Origin: an uncultured Lentisphaerota bacterium
Lineage (GTDB): Bacteria; Verrucomicrobiota; Lentisphaeria; Victivallales; UBA1829
Reading direction: 5' to 3'
Assembly: GCA_900320095.1 (NCBI GenBank)
Contig: ONQZ01000008.1
Coordinates: 1-59,940, forward strand
DNA length: 59,940 nt
Below are positions 35,202-43,872 of the stretch, piece by piece. The position numbers and the translations under genes are program-made. Positions within the stretch are counted from its first letter, which is position 1. Every line of letters begins with the position of its first letter. The notes beneath the pieces are model-generated. The model searched no databases. It had not been told where the DNA came from and worked only from the letters and a program-made list of their open reading frames with translations.

Positions 35202-35602
35202 AAAAAAAACAGTTCAGAAAACAGGAATGGATCCCGCTCGGAATACTCCTCATTTTGGGCGCGGCGGCATGCGTCGTCCTGCTGCTGGCTCCGCCGGGCA
35301 GCCCCCACGCGAAATGGCTCCCGAGATGCATGTTTCACAAGCTGACCGGGCTGTACTGCCCCGGATGCGGCGCGACGCGCGCGCTTTCGGCGCTGCTGCA
35401 CGGCGACCTCAAGACGAGCCTGCACAACAACGCGCTTCTGATCCCGTTGGGAATCATGCTCTTCGTTCTGATCGCGAAACCGGAAATCTCCATCAAACGC
35501 CCCGTCGCGTTCGCGATCGTCGCGATCGTGCTGTGCTTTACGGTCCTGCGGAACATCCCGGCCGCGCCGTTCACGTGCCTCGCGCCGATCCCGCTGCCGT
35601 AG
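35198..35602 (+). CDS. DUF2752 family membrane protein
   Basis: The protein is 134 residues. It carries the diagnostic DUF2752 signature LTGLYCPGCGATRALSALLHGD followed by SLHNNALLIPLG, and three to four hydrophobic helices. The CPGCG motif could bind metal or form a disulfide. DUF2752 genes are frequently found beside CD225/TM2 proteins in Gram-negative anaerobes, and here the gene overlaps the preceding one by 4 nt. This supports a joint membrane function of unknown nature. Confidence 0.85.
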   Translation: MKKKQFRKQEWIPLGILLILGAAACVVLLLAPPGSPHAKWLPRCMFHKLTGLYCPGCGATRALSALLHGDLKTSLHNNALLIPLGIMLFVLIAKPEISIKRPVAFAIVAIVLCFTVLRNIPAAPFTCLAPIPLP

Positions 35603-35615
35603 TCTCAAGACAAGC

Positions 35616-35822
35616 TCAGAAGAAACGCGCGCCGACGACCGACGCAAGCCCGATCAGCACGAGCGCGGCGGTCAGCAGGAAAAGCCAGATCCTGCGGATC
35701 ATCAGGGCGCGTTTGGCGGAGCTGACAAATCTCAGCTCCTTTTTCCGTCCGTTCTCCGTGACCTCCGGAGTTTTCCGGCGGACGTTTCCGCCGCCGCTTT
35801 TCCGGCCCGCCTGTTTTACCAT
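35616..35822 (-). CDS. Small single-pass membrane protein
   Basis: A 68-residue protein with a basic N-terminal half and one C-terminal hydrophobic helix (RIWLFLLTAALVLIGLASVVG). It overlaps the upstream minus-strand gene by 7 nt (stop inside the start region), so the two form a small operon convergent with the DUF2752 gene. I do not recognise a family. Confidence 0.6.
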   Translation of the reverse strand: MVKQAGRKSGGGNVRRKTPEVTENGRKKELRFVSSAKRALMIRRIWLFLLTAALVLIGLASVVGARFF

Positions 35823-36469
35823 CGGATCGTCCCGTTGAACGCCGCGATGACGGCCGCCCCGATCAGGAGCGCCGCCGCGATGACCGTCACGATGAACGGA
35901 AAGAACACGCCCCAGCCGATGCGGCAGAGCTGCCCGAACGTGACCGAGCCCAGATCAATCGCGTCCGGAGACGTTTTCTGTTTCTGCGCCTGGATCGGAA
36001 TACTCTGCGTCGTCGCGGTGGACTCCGCGATCTTGCGGCAGGCGTCAAGCCGGAGCTCGTCGAGACGGCGGGACTCCGCGGCGATCTGGGACTGCGTCGC
36101 CGCGCCGTCGACGTCGAGCGGGGATTCCCTGTTCAGTTCGGCGGCGATGGACGCGAGGCGTTCCCGGCGCGGTCTGAGTTCCTGAAGCCGGCGTTCGGAC
36201 TCCGCGATCTCCCAGTCGATCCCCGCCAGAGATTCCGCGACGCGCACGGCGAGGTCGCGCCGCGACAGACGGAAATCGTTCACGCGCCGCTGCATCGCCT
36301 CGGAGAGCTGTCTGGAAACGGCCGGCTGAGGTGGCGGCGGAGGCGCGGGCTGGACATTGTTCTGCGCCGGAGCATCGGGCTCGTTCGCCTCCGCGGGAGG
36401 ATTGCTGTTCGCTGCGACGGAAATATTGTACTTGTGCAGGTCGTTCAGGATCGAGATGTTCTTTTCCAT
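35816..36469 (-). CDS. Hypothetical coiled-coil protein with C-terminal membrane anchor
   Basis: The protein is 217 residues. A Pro-rich linker lies at about residues 25-50. An Arg/Glu/Leu-rich helical region at about 55-150 is likely a coiled coil. A C-terminal hydrophobic helix (FPFIVTVIAAALLIGAAVIAA) anchors it, so most of the protein should be cytoplasmic. It shares a 223-nt intergenic region with the divergently transcribed SPFH gene; a TATATT -10-like box lies near 36550. Function unknown. Confidence 0.7.
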   Translation of the reverse strand: MEKNISILNDLHKYNISVAANSNPPAEANEPDAPAQNNVQPAPPPPPQPAVSRQLSEAMQRRVNDFRLSRRDLAVRVAESLAGIDWEIAESERRLQELRPRRERLASIAAELNRESPLDVDGAATQSQIAAESRRLDELRLDACRKIAESTATTQSIPIQAQKQKTSPDAIDLGSVTFGQLCRIGWGVFFPFIVTVIAAALLIGAAVIAAFNGTIRW

Positions 36470-36616
36470 GGTGCGTGCTCCGGCAAGATAAGGAATGCCA
36501 ACTGCGTGGTCGGGATGCGGTCCGGCAAAACGCCGTTCCGGTATTCACAATATAGCCCGGAATATGGAAAAAACCACCGGAAAACGGAAAAAAGGCGAAA
36601 AAAAAGCGTTCCGCGC

Positions 36617-36644
36617 TTGCGTTTTTTCAAAATTATAGTATAGT
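36617..36644 (+). promoter_or_regulatory. Promoter of the SPFH gene
   Basis: TTGCGT (36617-36622), 16 nt, TATAGT (36639-36644), within an AT-rich stretch 49 nt before the start codon, which has AAGGAG upstream. Confidence 0.55.
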
Positions 36645-36692
36645 TCAAAGATACATTTTGTCTTTTCACCCCTATCAAGGAGTTCCGATATC

Positions 36693-38639
36693 ATGAAATA
36701 CGGCGATCTCAGCGGCACCATCGAACGCGCCAGACTCGCAGGGCGCATCGCCATCATCTCCCTCATCCTGTCCTTCATCCTCGCGGTCGTCGTGATCGTG
36801 GCGGGCCCGGCGACGAAATGGGCCGGGATGGAGACGTTCACGCTCTCGCTCTACCCCGTCACGCTGGCGTTCCTCTTCTCGGTCTGCGCCCTCGTGCATT
36901 CCGCGTTCCTGCGGAAGATGGCGGAGGAGGAACAGGAAAAGCTCATCCTCGAACAGCGCAAGTCGAACGTGAACTCCATCCTCGACGTAAGCGAGGACGT
37001 CCGTTTCACCGCCAAGCGCACCCTCGAAAACTTCAACAAGTACATCCCGTCCGCCGTCTCGCTCCTCGTTTTCCTGCTCTCCATCCCCGCGTTCTGGTTC
37101 TTCTGGAAAAACTCCACGCTCGGCGCCGCCGATTCCGCCACGATCGTCCTGACGCCGAAAAACCCGATCAACCTGGCGTTTCTCTGTGCGATCTCGGCGC
37201 TCTTCGCCTACTTCACCGGCGTGTTCCTGGTCGGACAGTCCCGCATCCGCGAGTTCCGCTATCTGCGCCCGGTCGGCAGCTGGCTGATCTGCTTCGCCAT
37301 CGTGCTGTTCGTGAGCGCGGTCTCGGCGCTGTTCATCAACTACGGCAAGACCGGCTGGGCCGCGCCGCTCACCAAGATCTTCTTCTGGATTCTCGCGGTC
37401 TTCGCCGCCGAACACCTCGTGAGCTTCATCATCGAGTTCTACCGTCCGCGCACGCTGGAGGAGGTCCGCCCGGTCTACGAAAGCCGTCTGCTCGCGATCT
37501 TCACCGAGCCGGGTGGCGTGGTGCGCAACATCTCGGATTCGCTGGACTACCAGTTCGGATTCCAGATCTCGCGGACCGGCATCTACCTGGTCCTGCGGAA
37601 GGCGATCGTCCCGGCGCTGATGGTCTGGGCCGCCGTTCTCTGGCTCTTCACCTGCATCGCCGAGGTCAATCCGGGCGAGATCGGCATCCGCGAGGTCTTC
37701 GGCGCGGTGAACCGCGAATCCGCGCCGCTCGACGCCGGCATCCACTTCAAATTGCCGTGGCCGTGCGAGAAGATCCTCCGCGTCCCGGTCAAGAACGTGC
37801 AGGAGGCGACCCTCGGGTCCGTCCTGAACCCCGGCCGCAACGCCAAGGTCATTCTCTGGACCGGCGACAACTACCAGCACGAAAACAAGTTCCTCGTGGC
37901 GGTGAAGCAGCAGGGCAAGACAGGCGCGCAGCTCGCCTCCATCCTCGAAGTCTCGCTCCCCGTCTTCTACACCGCCGACCCCGAACGCCCGTTCGACTAC
38001 GCGTTCAATTTCGACAACGTGAAGGAAACGCTCCTCGCGGTCGGCCAGGCGGAGGCAACGCGCTACTTCGCCAGCACCGACTTCATCACCGACATCTCCT
38101 CCGGACGCGAACAGGTCGCCGTGAACCTGTACGACCGCATCCAGAAGGCGTGCGACCGCATCGGGCTCGGCATTAAGCTCGTCGGCATCAACATGCACGA
38201 CGCGCATCCGCCCATCGGCAGCGACGAACCGGGAGGCGCGGTCGATGTCGCCGGAGCGTTCCAGGATGTCGTGTGCGCCCAGGAGGACGCCGTGAAGATG
38301 ATCTCCAAGGCAAACGAGTACAGCATCACCACGGTCGAATCCGCCAAGGTCGAGGCCACGCGCATCCTCGGCGCCGCCGAAGCCTACAAGTACGACACCG
38401 CCAGCGTCGCCCTCGCGGACGCCTCCCGGTTCGAAAGCCAGCTCGAATCCTACCGCCACCTCCCCGGCATGTTCAAGCTCCGCACCTACCTGGACTTCCT
38501 CGAGAACGACTGCAGCGACATTCGAAAGTACATCATATCGAACGAGATCGACGTCCGCAACCTGGTCCTGAACCTCGAAGAGAAACCTTCCCTCGACCTG
38601 CTTAACACCGACATCAATCTCCTGACCAATCCGAAATAA
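36693..38639 (+). CDS. SPFH/Band-7 membrane protein, HflK-like, with polytopic N-terminus
   Basis: The protein is 648 residues. About six hydrophobic helices fill residues 1-330, in contrast to the single helix of E. coli HflK. The SPFH domain follows from about residue 330: VNPGEIGIREVFGAVNRESAPLDAGIHFKLPWP is the standard HflK opening (split here by position, residues 330-362). It continues with VQEATLG and the helical C-terminal part with Ala/Glu-rich VESAKVEATRILGAAEAYKYD. HflK/HflC form a large cage that regulates FtsH. No hflC or ftsH lies nearby. Scaffold function in the inner membrane is inferred from the family. Confidence 0.85.
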   Translation: MKYGDLSGTIERARLAGRIAIISLILSFILAVVVIVAGPATKWAGMETFTLSLYPVTLAFLFSVCALVHSAFLRKMAEEEQEKLILEQRKSNVNSILDVSEDVRFTAKRTLENFNKYIPSAVSLLVFLLSIPAFWFFWKNSTLGAADSATIVLTPKNPINLAFLCAISALFAYFTGVFLVGQSRIREFRYLRPVGSWLICFAIVLFVSAVSALFINYGKTGWAAPLTKIFFWILAVFAAEHLVSFIIEFYRPRTLEEVRPVYESRLLAIFTEPGGVVRNISDSLDYQFGFQISRTGIYLVLRKAIVPALMVWAAVLWLFTCIAEVNPGEIGIREVFGAVNRESAPLDAGIHFKLPWPCEKILRVPVKNVQEATLGSVLNPGRNAKVILWTGDNYQHENKFLVAVKQQGKTGAQLASILEVSLPVFYTADPERPFDYAFNFDNVKETLLAVGQAEATRYFASTDFITDISSGREQVAVNLYDRIQKACDRIGLGIKLVGINMHDAHPPIGSDEPGGAVDVAGAFQDVVCAQEDAVKMISKANEYSITTVESAKVEATRILGAAEAYKYDTASVALADASRFESQLESYRHLPGMFKLRTYLDFLENDCSDIRKYIISNEIDVRNLVLNLEEKPSLDLLNTDINLLTNPK

Positions 38640-38662
38640 CCCCAACCTCAAACCTCTTTGGC

Positions 38663-38689
38663 GGAACGCCTGCGCAGACAGGCGTTTCC
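38663..38689 (+). terminator. Hairpin after the SPFH gene
   Basis: AACGCCTG (38665-38672) pairs with CAGGCGTT (38679-38686) around a 6-nt loop, only weakly T-rich afterwards. It may attenuate rather than terminate, since no separate promoter for the helicase gene is obvious. Confidence 0.5.
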
Positions 38690-38708
38690 CCGCCCGTGTT
38701 TTATTCCC

Positions 38709-40345
<1,637 letters not shown>

Positions 40346-40349
<4 letters not shown>

Positions 40350-40858
40350 GTACCGCCGCAAAGGATGCGCCTCAAATTACGGTCATCCTCGACCGTCTCC
40401 GCAGCGCGCACAACACCGGCAACATCTTCCGTCTGGCGGAAGCGCTCGGCGCGAAGGAAGTGATCTGCTGCGGCTACACCCCCTGCCCGCCTCACCCGAA
40501 GCTCGCGAAGACCGCCATGGGCGCGGACACGATGGTCCCGAGCCGTTCTTTCCCGACCGCGCTCGACGCCGTGCGCGCGCTCCGCGAGGAGACGCCCGGC
40601 ATCAAGATACTTGCGGTCGAACCGCTCCCGGAATCCGTCGACGCGTGGCAATACCCGTACCGTTTTCCGGTCGCTCTGATCTTCGGCAACGAAGCGCTCG
40701 GTATCTCGCCCGAGGCGCTGGAAGCCGCCGACGCCACGGTCGGACTGCCGATGTTCGGCGAGAAGGCGTCGATCAACGTGGGCAACTGCGCGGCGGTCGT
40801 CCTGTACGCCGCGGCCGCGAAATTCCTCGCGGATTCGCATAAGGAGATGACACCATGA
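40346..40858 (+). CDS. TrmH/SpoU-family RNA 2'-O-methyltransferase
   Basis: A 170-residue SPOUT methyltransferase. It opens TVILDRLRSAHNTGNIFRLAEALGAKEVICCG, and the family N-x-G-N-x-x-R Arg/Asn site is visible. The knot motifs follow: PVALIFGNEALGISPE (motif 2) and LPMFGEKASINVGNCAAVVLY (motif 3). It lacks the N-terminal substrate-binding domain of TrmB/RlmB-type members, so it resembles TrmL or small TrmH forms that methylate tRNA or rRNA ribose. The exact nucleotide target cannot be told. ATGA overlaps link it to the helicase upstream and the NAD-kinase-like gene downstream. Confidence 0.9.
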
Positions 40859-41646
40859 ACGTTCAACCCGGCAAAGACTGGAAGTTCTTCCTCTTCGGTC
40901 AGCACACCGAGGCCCTGCGCGACAACCTGAAACGCCGCGGCGTGCGCCTCACGGACGACCCGGACGAGGCCGACCTCATCCTGCCCTGCGGCGGCGACGG
41001 CACGCTCTTCACCGCCGAGCTCCGCTGGCCCGGCCGCCTGAAATACCCCGTCCGCGACTCCGCCACCGCCCCGCTCTGCCCGAAACACGGCCTCGACACC
41101 CAGCTCGACGCGTTTTTCGCGGGCGAACTGAAGACGACCCGCCTGCCGAAGCTCTCCGGCCGCGCGAACGGGCGCGAGCTCTTCGCCATAAACGACATCT
41201 TCCTGCACAACCGGATGCCCGTGACCGCGCTCCGCTACAGCGTCTCCATCGACGGCAAACTGTACGCCCGCGAGGTCGTCGGCGACGCCGTCGGCGCGGC
41301 CACGATCCACGGCTCAACCGCGTACTACCGCAGCATCACCCACAGCATCTTCCGCACTGGCATCGGGCTGGCGTTCAGCAACAGCACCGAGCTCGTCAAC
41401 CACCTGGTCCTGCCCGAAAACTCGCTCATCCGCATCGACATCCTCCGCGGGCCCGCCGTCATGGTCGCCGACAACTCCGAGGAGACCGTGCTCGTCGAAG
41501 TCGGCGGATTCGCCGAACTCTCCATGTCCGACCGCTTCACCGACATCCTCGGCCTTGACCTCTTCATGTGCTCCGAATGCCGCCGTCTGCGCCACACGCT
41601 CCGCGATTCCACGCGTTTCATCGGCGGCGGCGAGGGAGGCCGCTGA
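40855..41646 (+). CDS. Divergent NAD kinase-like protein
   Basis: A 263-residue protein with the NAD/diacylglycerol kinase signature PCGGDGTLF near residue 45 and the AINDIFLHNR block matching the N-E-x-x-x-x-R/H region of NadK. The usual TPTGSTAY motif is altered to TIHGSTAYY, preceded by GDAVGAA instead of SDGxxxx. NadK phosphorylates NAD to NADP in the cytoplasm. This could be the organism's NAD kinase with a drifted motif or a relative with another substrate. AAGGAG precedes the ATG, which overlaps the methyltransferase stop. Confidence 0.75.
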   Translation: MNVQPGKDWKFFLFGQHTEALRDNLKRRGVRLTDDPDEADLILPCGGDGTLFTAELRWPGRLKYPVRDSATAPLCPKHGLDTQLDAFFAGELKTTRLPKLSGRANGRELFAINDIFLHNRMPVTALRYSVSIDGKLYAREVVGDAVGAATIHGSTAYYRSITHSIFRTGIGLAFSNSTELVNHLVLPENSLIRIDILRGPAVMVADNSEETVLVEVGGFAELSMSDRFTDILGLDLFMCSECRRLRHTLRDSTRFIGGGEGGR

Positions 41647-41647
41647 C

Positions 41648-42286
41648 ATGCGGATCCTCGTCACCGCGGGCCCCACGCGCGAGGCCGTCGACGCCGTCCG
41701 GTTCCTCTCCAACAAATCGACCGGCAGAATGGGCTATGCCATCGCGAAGGCCGCCGTCGAGGCGGGACACGACGTGATCCTGGTCTCCGGCCCGGTCGCG
41801 CTCACGCCGCCGGACGGCCTGCTGGAATTCGTCCCGGTCGTCTCCGCCGCCGACATGGCGGAGGCGGTCAAATCCCGCGCCGCCAGTTGCGGTATGGTCG
41901 TGATGTGCGCGGCCGTGGCGGATTACACCCCGGCGCATCCGATCGACCGCAAGATGAAGAAGGCCGACGGCAATCTCTTCCTCGAACTGAAGAGAACCGA
42001 AGATATTCTGAAGACGCTCGGGCAGCAGAAAAAGCCCGGACAGATCCTGGTCGGATTCGCCGCGGAGACCGACGGCCTCGAAGAGTACGCCCGCGCCAAG
42101 CTCACAGCGAAGAACCTCGACTGGATCGCAGCGAACGACGTGTCGCGCCCGGACCGCGGATTCGCCGCCGGGACCAACGCCGTCACGCTCTTCGCCGCCG
42201 ATGGTCGCAGGTTCGACCTCCCGCTCCAGAGCAAGGACGCCATCGCAAAAGAGATGCTGGCGATCCTGCTGCCCTCCCCCCGCTGA
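41648..42286 (+). CDS. coaB: Phosphopantothenate-cysteine ligase (CoaB domain alone)
   Basis: A 212-residue protein corresponding to only the C-terminal half of bifunctional CoaBC. It begins RILVTAGPTREAVDAVRFLSN and contains STGRMGYAIAKAA, the AAVADYTPA block and the KM-KK segment needed for acyl-CMP formation. It then has GFAAETD and the nucleotide-specificity stretch AANDVSRPDRGF. It joins cysteine to 4'-phosphopantothenate in CoA synthesis. No CoaC decarboxylase domain is attached or adjacent, so CoaC must be encoded separately. It starts one base after the NAD-kinase-like stop. Confidence 0.92.
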   Translation: MRILVTAGPTREAVDAVRFLSNKSTGRMGYAIAKAAVEAGHDVILVSGPVALTPPDGLLEFVPVVSAADMAEAVKSRAASCGMVVMCAAVADYTPAHPIDRKMKKADGNLFLELKRTEDILKTLGQQKKPGQILVGFAAETDGLEEYARAKLTAKNLDWIAANDVSRPDRGFAAGTNAVTLFAADGRRFDLPLQSKDAIAKEMLAILLPSPR

Positions 42287-42297
42287 AAGTCCGAACG

Positions 42298-42933
42298 ATG
42301 GCGAACCCGGTTCTGACCCTGCGGACGAAACTGCGCGCCTGGCGCGAGGACCGTCTCGACCGGAAGATCGGAGGCATCTCCCTCTCCGAAGTGCGCGAGT
42401 CGCGTTTTCAGGACCTCGGCGCGTACCCGACCATGAGCGCGGAGTACGGCGCGATCGAAATGATGTTCCGTGAGTTCCCGCTGGACGCGAACGACGTTTT
42501 CGTGGACGTCGGCTGCGGATTCGGGCGCGTGATCAGCTGGCTCCTGCTCAAAAAGCCGCCTTGTAAAAAATACTACGGCGTCGAGCTTGACCCGGACGTC
42601 GCCGCGATCACGGCGAAACGCTTCGAAGATTATCCGCAGGTGTCGATCCTGAACGGGAACATCCTCGACGTGCTGCCGCACGACGGCACGGTCTTCTGGC
42701 TCTACAACCCGTTCGACGTCTGCGTGCTCGACGCGTTCCTCTCCAAGCTCGAATCCGGCCGCGAGACGAAAGCCTACGTGATGTATTACTGCGACTACCG
42801 GGCGTTCGCGCTGGAGGGCCGCCGCAACTGGAACCGTCTGCTGAAAGATGCCTGGCGCTGTTCCCCGGAAAAGCCCCTGCCCTGGTCGATCTGGCTCTAC
42901 CAGCCCGACTGGAACCGCTGCCTCGCGCGCTGA
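42298..42933 (+). CDS. Class I SAM-dependent methyltransferase
   Basis: A 211-residue protein with a Rossmann methyltransferase motif I (VFVDVGCGFGRVISWLL), an acidic strand-2 end (YYGVELDPDVAAITAKR) and a motif-IV-like DGTVFWLYNPFD. Sequence style (CGFGR, NPF) resembles small bacterial methyltransferases annotated as SAM-binding only; the substrate is unknown. It starts 11 nt after coaB and ends the plus-strand operon that begins with the helicase. The gap of about 120 nt to hicA holds the HicAB promoter. Confidence 0.85.
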   Translation: MANPVLTLRTKLRAWREDRLDRKIGGISLSEVRESRFQDLGAYPTMSAEYGAIEMMFREFPLDANDVFVDVGCGFGRVISWLLLKKPPCKKYYGVELDPDVAAITAKRFEDYPQVSILNGNILDVLPHDGTVFWLYNPFDVCVLDAFLSKLESGRETKAYVMYYCDYRAFALEGRRNWNRLLKDAWRCSPEKPLPWSIWLYQPDWNRCLAR

Positions 42934-42977
42934 CTCATCGCCCGAAAGCCTTTTTTCAAAAAAAACACGAAGAAGCC

Positions 42978-43005
42978 TTGACAATACACCTTTTTGGTGT
43001 ATAAT
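42978..43005 (+). promoter_or_regulatory. HicAB promoter with embedded operator palindrome
   Basis: TTGACA (42978-42983) and TATAAT (43000-43005) are spaced 16 nt apart. The spacer contains a perfect inverted repeat, ATACACC-TTTTT-GGTGTAT (42984-43002), overlapping the promoter. This is where an autoregulating antitoxin would bind. Confidence 0.75.
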
Positions 43006-43051
43006 ATTATTCGATGACACATAACACCATTGTTTTTGATGGAGAAACTGA

Positions 43052-43227
43052 ATGAGATTTAACGAATTAGTCCAGTTGCTTGAGAAAAATGGCTTTGTCT
43101 GGATCAACTCGGGGAAGAGTTCCAAACGAATCTACTCAAACGGGGAACGAAGAGTCATCATTCACTATCACGCCGCGCAGGATGTGTGCTCCGGAGAATC
43201 CTGAAGGATGCGGGAATACAGCAATAA
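43052..43227 (+). pseudogene. hicA: Frameshifted HicA-type mRNA interferase toxin
   Basis: From the ATG at 43052 the frame reads MRFNELVQLLEKNGFVW, then GKSSKRIYS and RRVIIHYHAAQDV, a good HicA dsRBD-like start with its catalytic His region. It then hits a TGA at 43202 after 50 codons. The expected C-terminus LRRILKDAGIQQ followed by a stop (43225-43227) is present in another frame beginning near 43189. The usual G-T residues before LRR are missing, so a small non-multiple-of-three deletion (about 10 nt) is the simplest explanation. The toxin is probably inactive while the antitoxin downstream is intact. Confidence 0.75.
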
Positions 43228-43310
43228 CAAACGCCTCTGTCAAACGGCAAACCAATGACACGGCACATTGACATGAGAATTTGATTACTTGTTTTTTCAA
43301 GGAGGTTTAC

Positions 43311-43727
43311 ATGAAAACACCGAGATCGAAAAAAGTCTGCTACTTCTTCGCGATCTACAAGGATGAAGACGGGGGATATTGGGGACGTTTCGTTGATTTC
43401 CCTGCGACAGATCAGGGAGAAACGATTGACGATATTCTGTATCAGGCCACTGTTTTTCTCCAGGGTATTCTGGACGAATACGATAAGAAAGGAATCCCCG
43501 TTCCGCCGCCGACTGACATCGAATCGTTCCAGGCGAAACTTGATCCTGAAGACGGAACTCCCGTCTGCATTTCACCAGTACTGGCCTATCCGCCGTCTCC
43601 CTCGGTCCGTGTTCAAATTACGGCAAAAGCCAGCCAAATCGCCGAAATCGACCGCTTTGCCCGTGCAAAATCCATGACCCGTTCCGAGTTTTTAATTCAT
43701 TCCGCGCTGCAAGCCGCGCAATCGTAA
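43311..43727 (+). CDS. hicB: HicB-family antitoxin
   Basis: The protein is 138 residues, from an ATG with AAGGAGG at ideal spacing; a longer frame from 43281 lacks support. The N-terminal HicB domain reads YFFAIYKDEDGGYWGRFVDFPA with the family TDQGETIDDILYQA block, a partially degenerate RNase-H-like fold. The C-terminal 45 residues form a ribbon-helix-helix DNA-binding domain (VRVQITAKASQIAEIDRFA then TRSEFLIHSAL). It should neutralise HicA and repress the operon through the palindrome at 42984-43002. With hicA broken it may remain as an orphan antitoxin. Confidence 0.9.
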   Translation: MKTPRSKKVCYFFAIYKDEDGGYWGRFVDFPATDQGETIDDILYQATVFLQGILDEYDKKGIPVPPPTDIESFQAKLDPEDGTPVCISPVLAYPPSPSVRVQITAKASQIAEIDRFARAKSMTRSEFLIHSALQAAQS

Positions 43728-43740
43728 CTCTGACGAGTCC

Positions 43741-43843
43741 CCAAGGCAAGCCCTGGACGGAGTAGTGTCCGGCTGCGCTCGGACACACACGATGTGTGCC
43801 GAGTAGTGCCGTGCTTCGCGACGGCACATGAGGCGGAGCCTCA
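43741..43843 (+). repeat. REP-like hairpin repeat, copy 3 (multi-module)
   Basis: Modules in order: CCAAGGCAAGCCCTGG (43741-43756); GTGTCCG/CGGACAC hairpin with GCTGCGCT core (43765-43786); CACAC-GAT-GTGTG; GTGCCGT/ACGGCAC hairpin (43806-43827); TGAGGC/GCCTCA hairpin (43829-43843). It lies directly after hicB, so it could also act as a transcript 3' end. Confidence 0.6.
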
Positions 43844-43872
43844 ACTGATTTCAGGTTAATCTCGGCGGGAGA

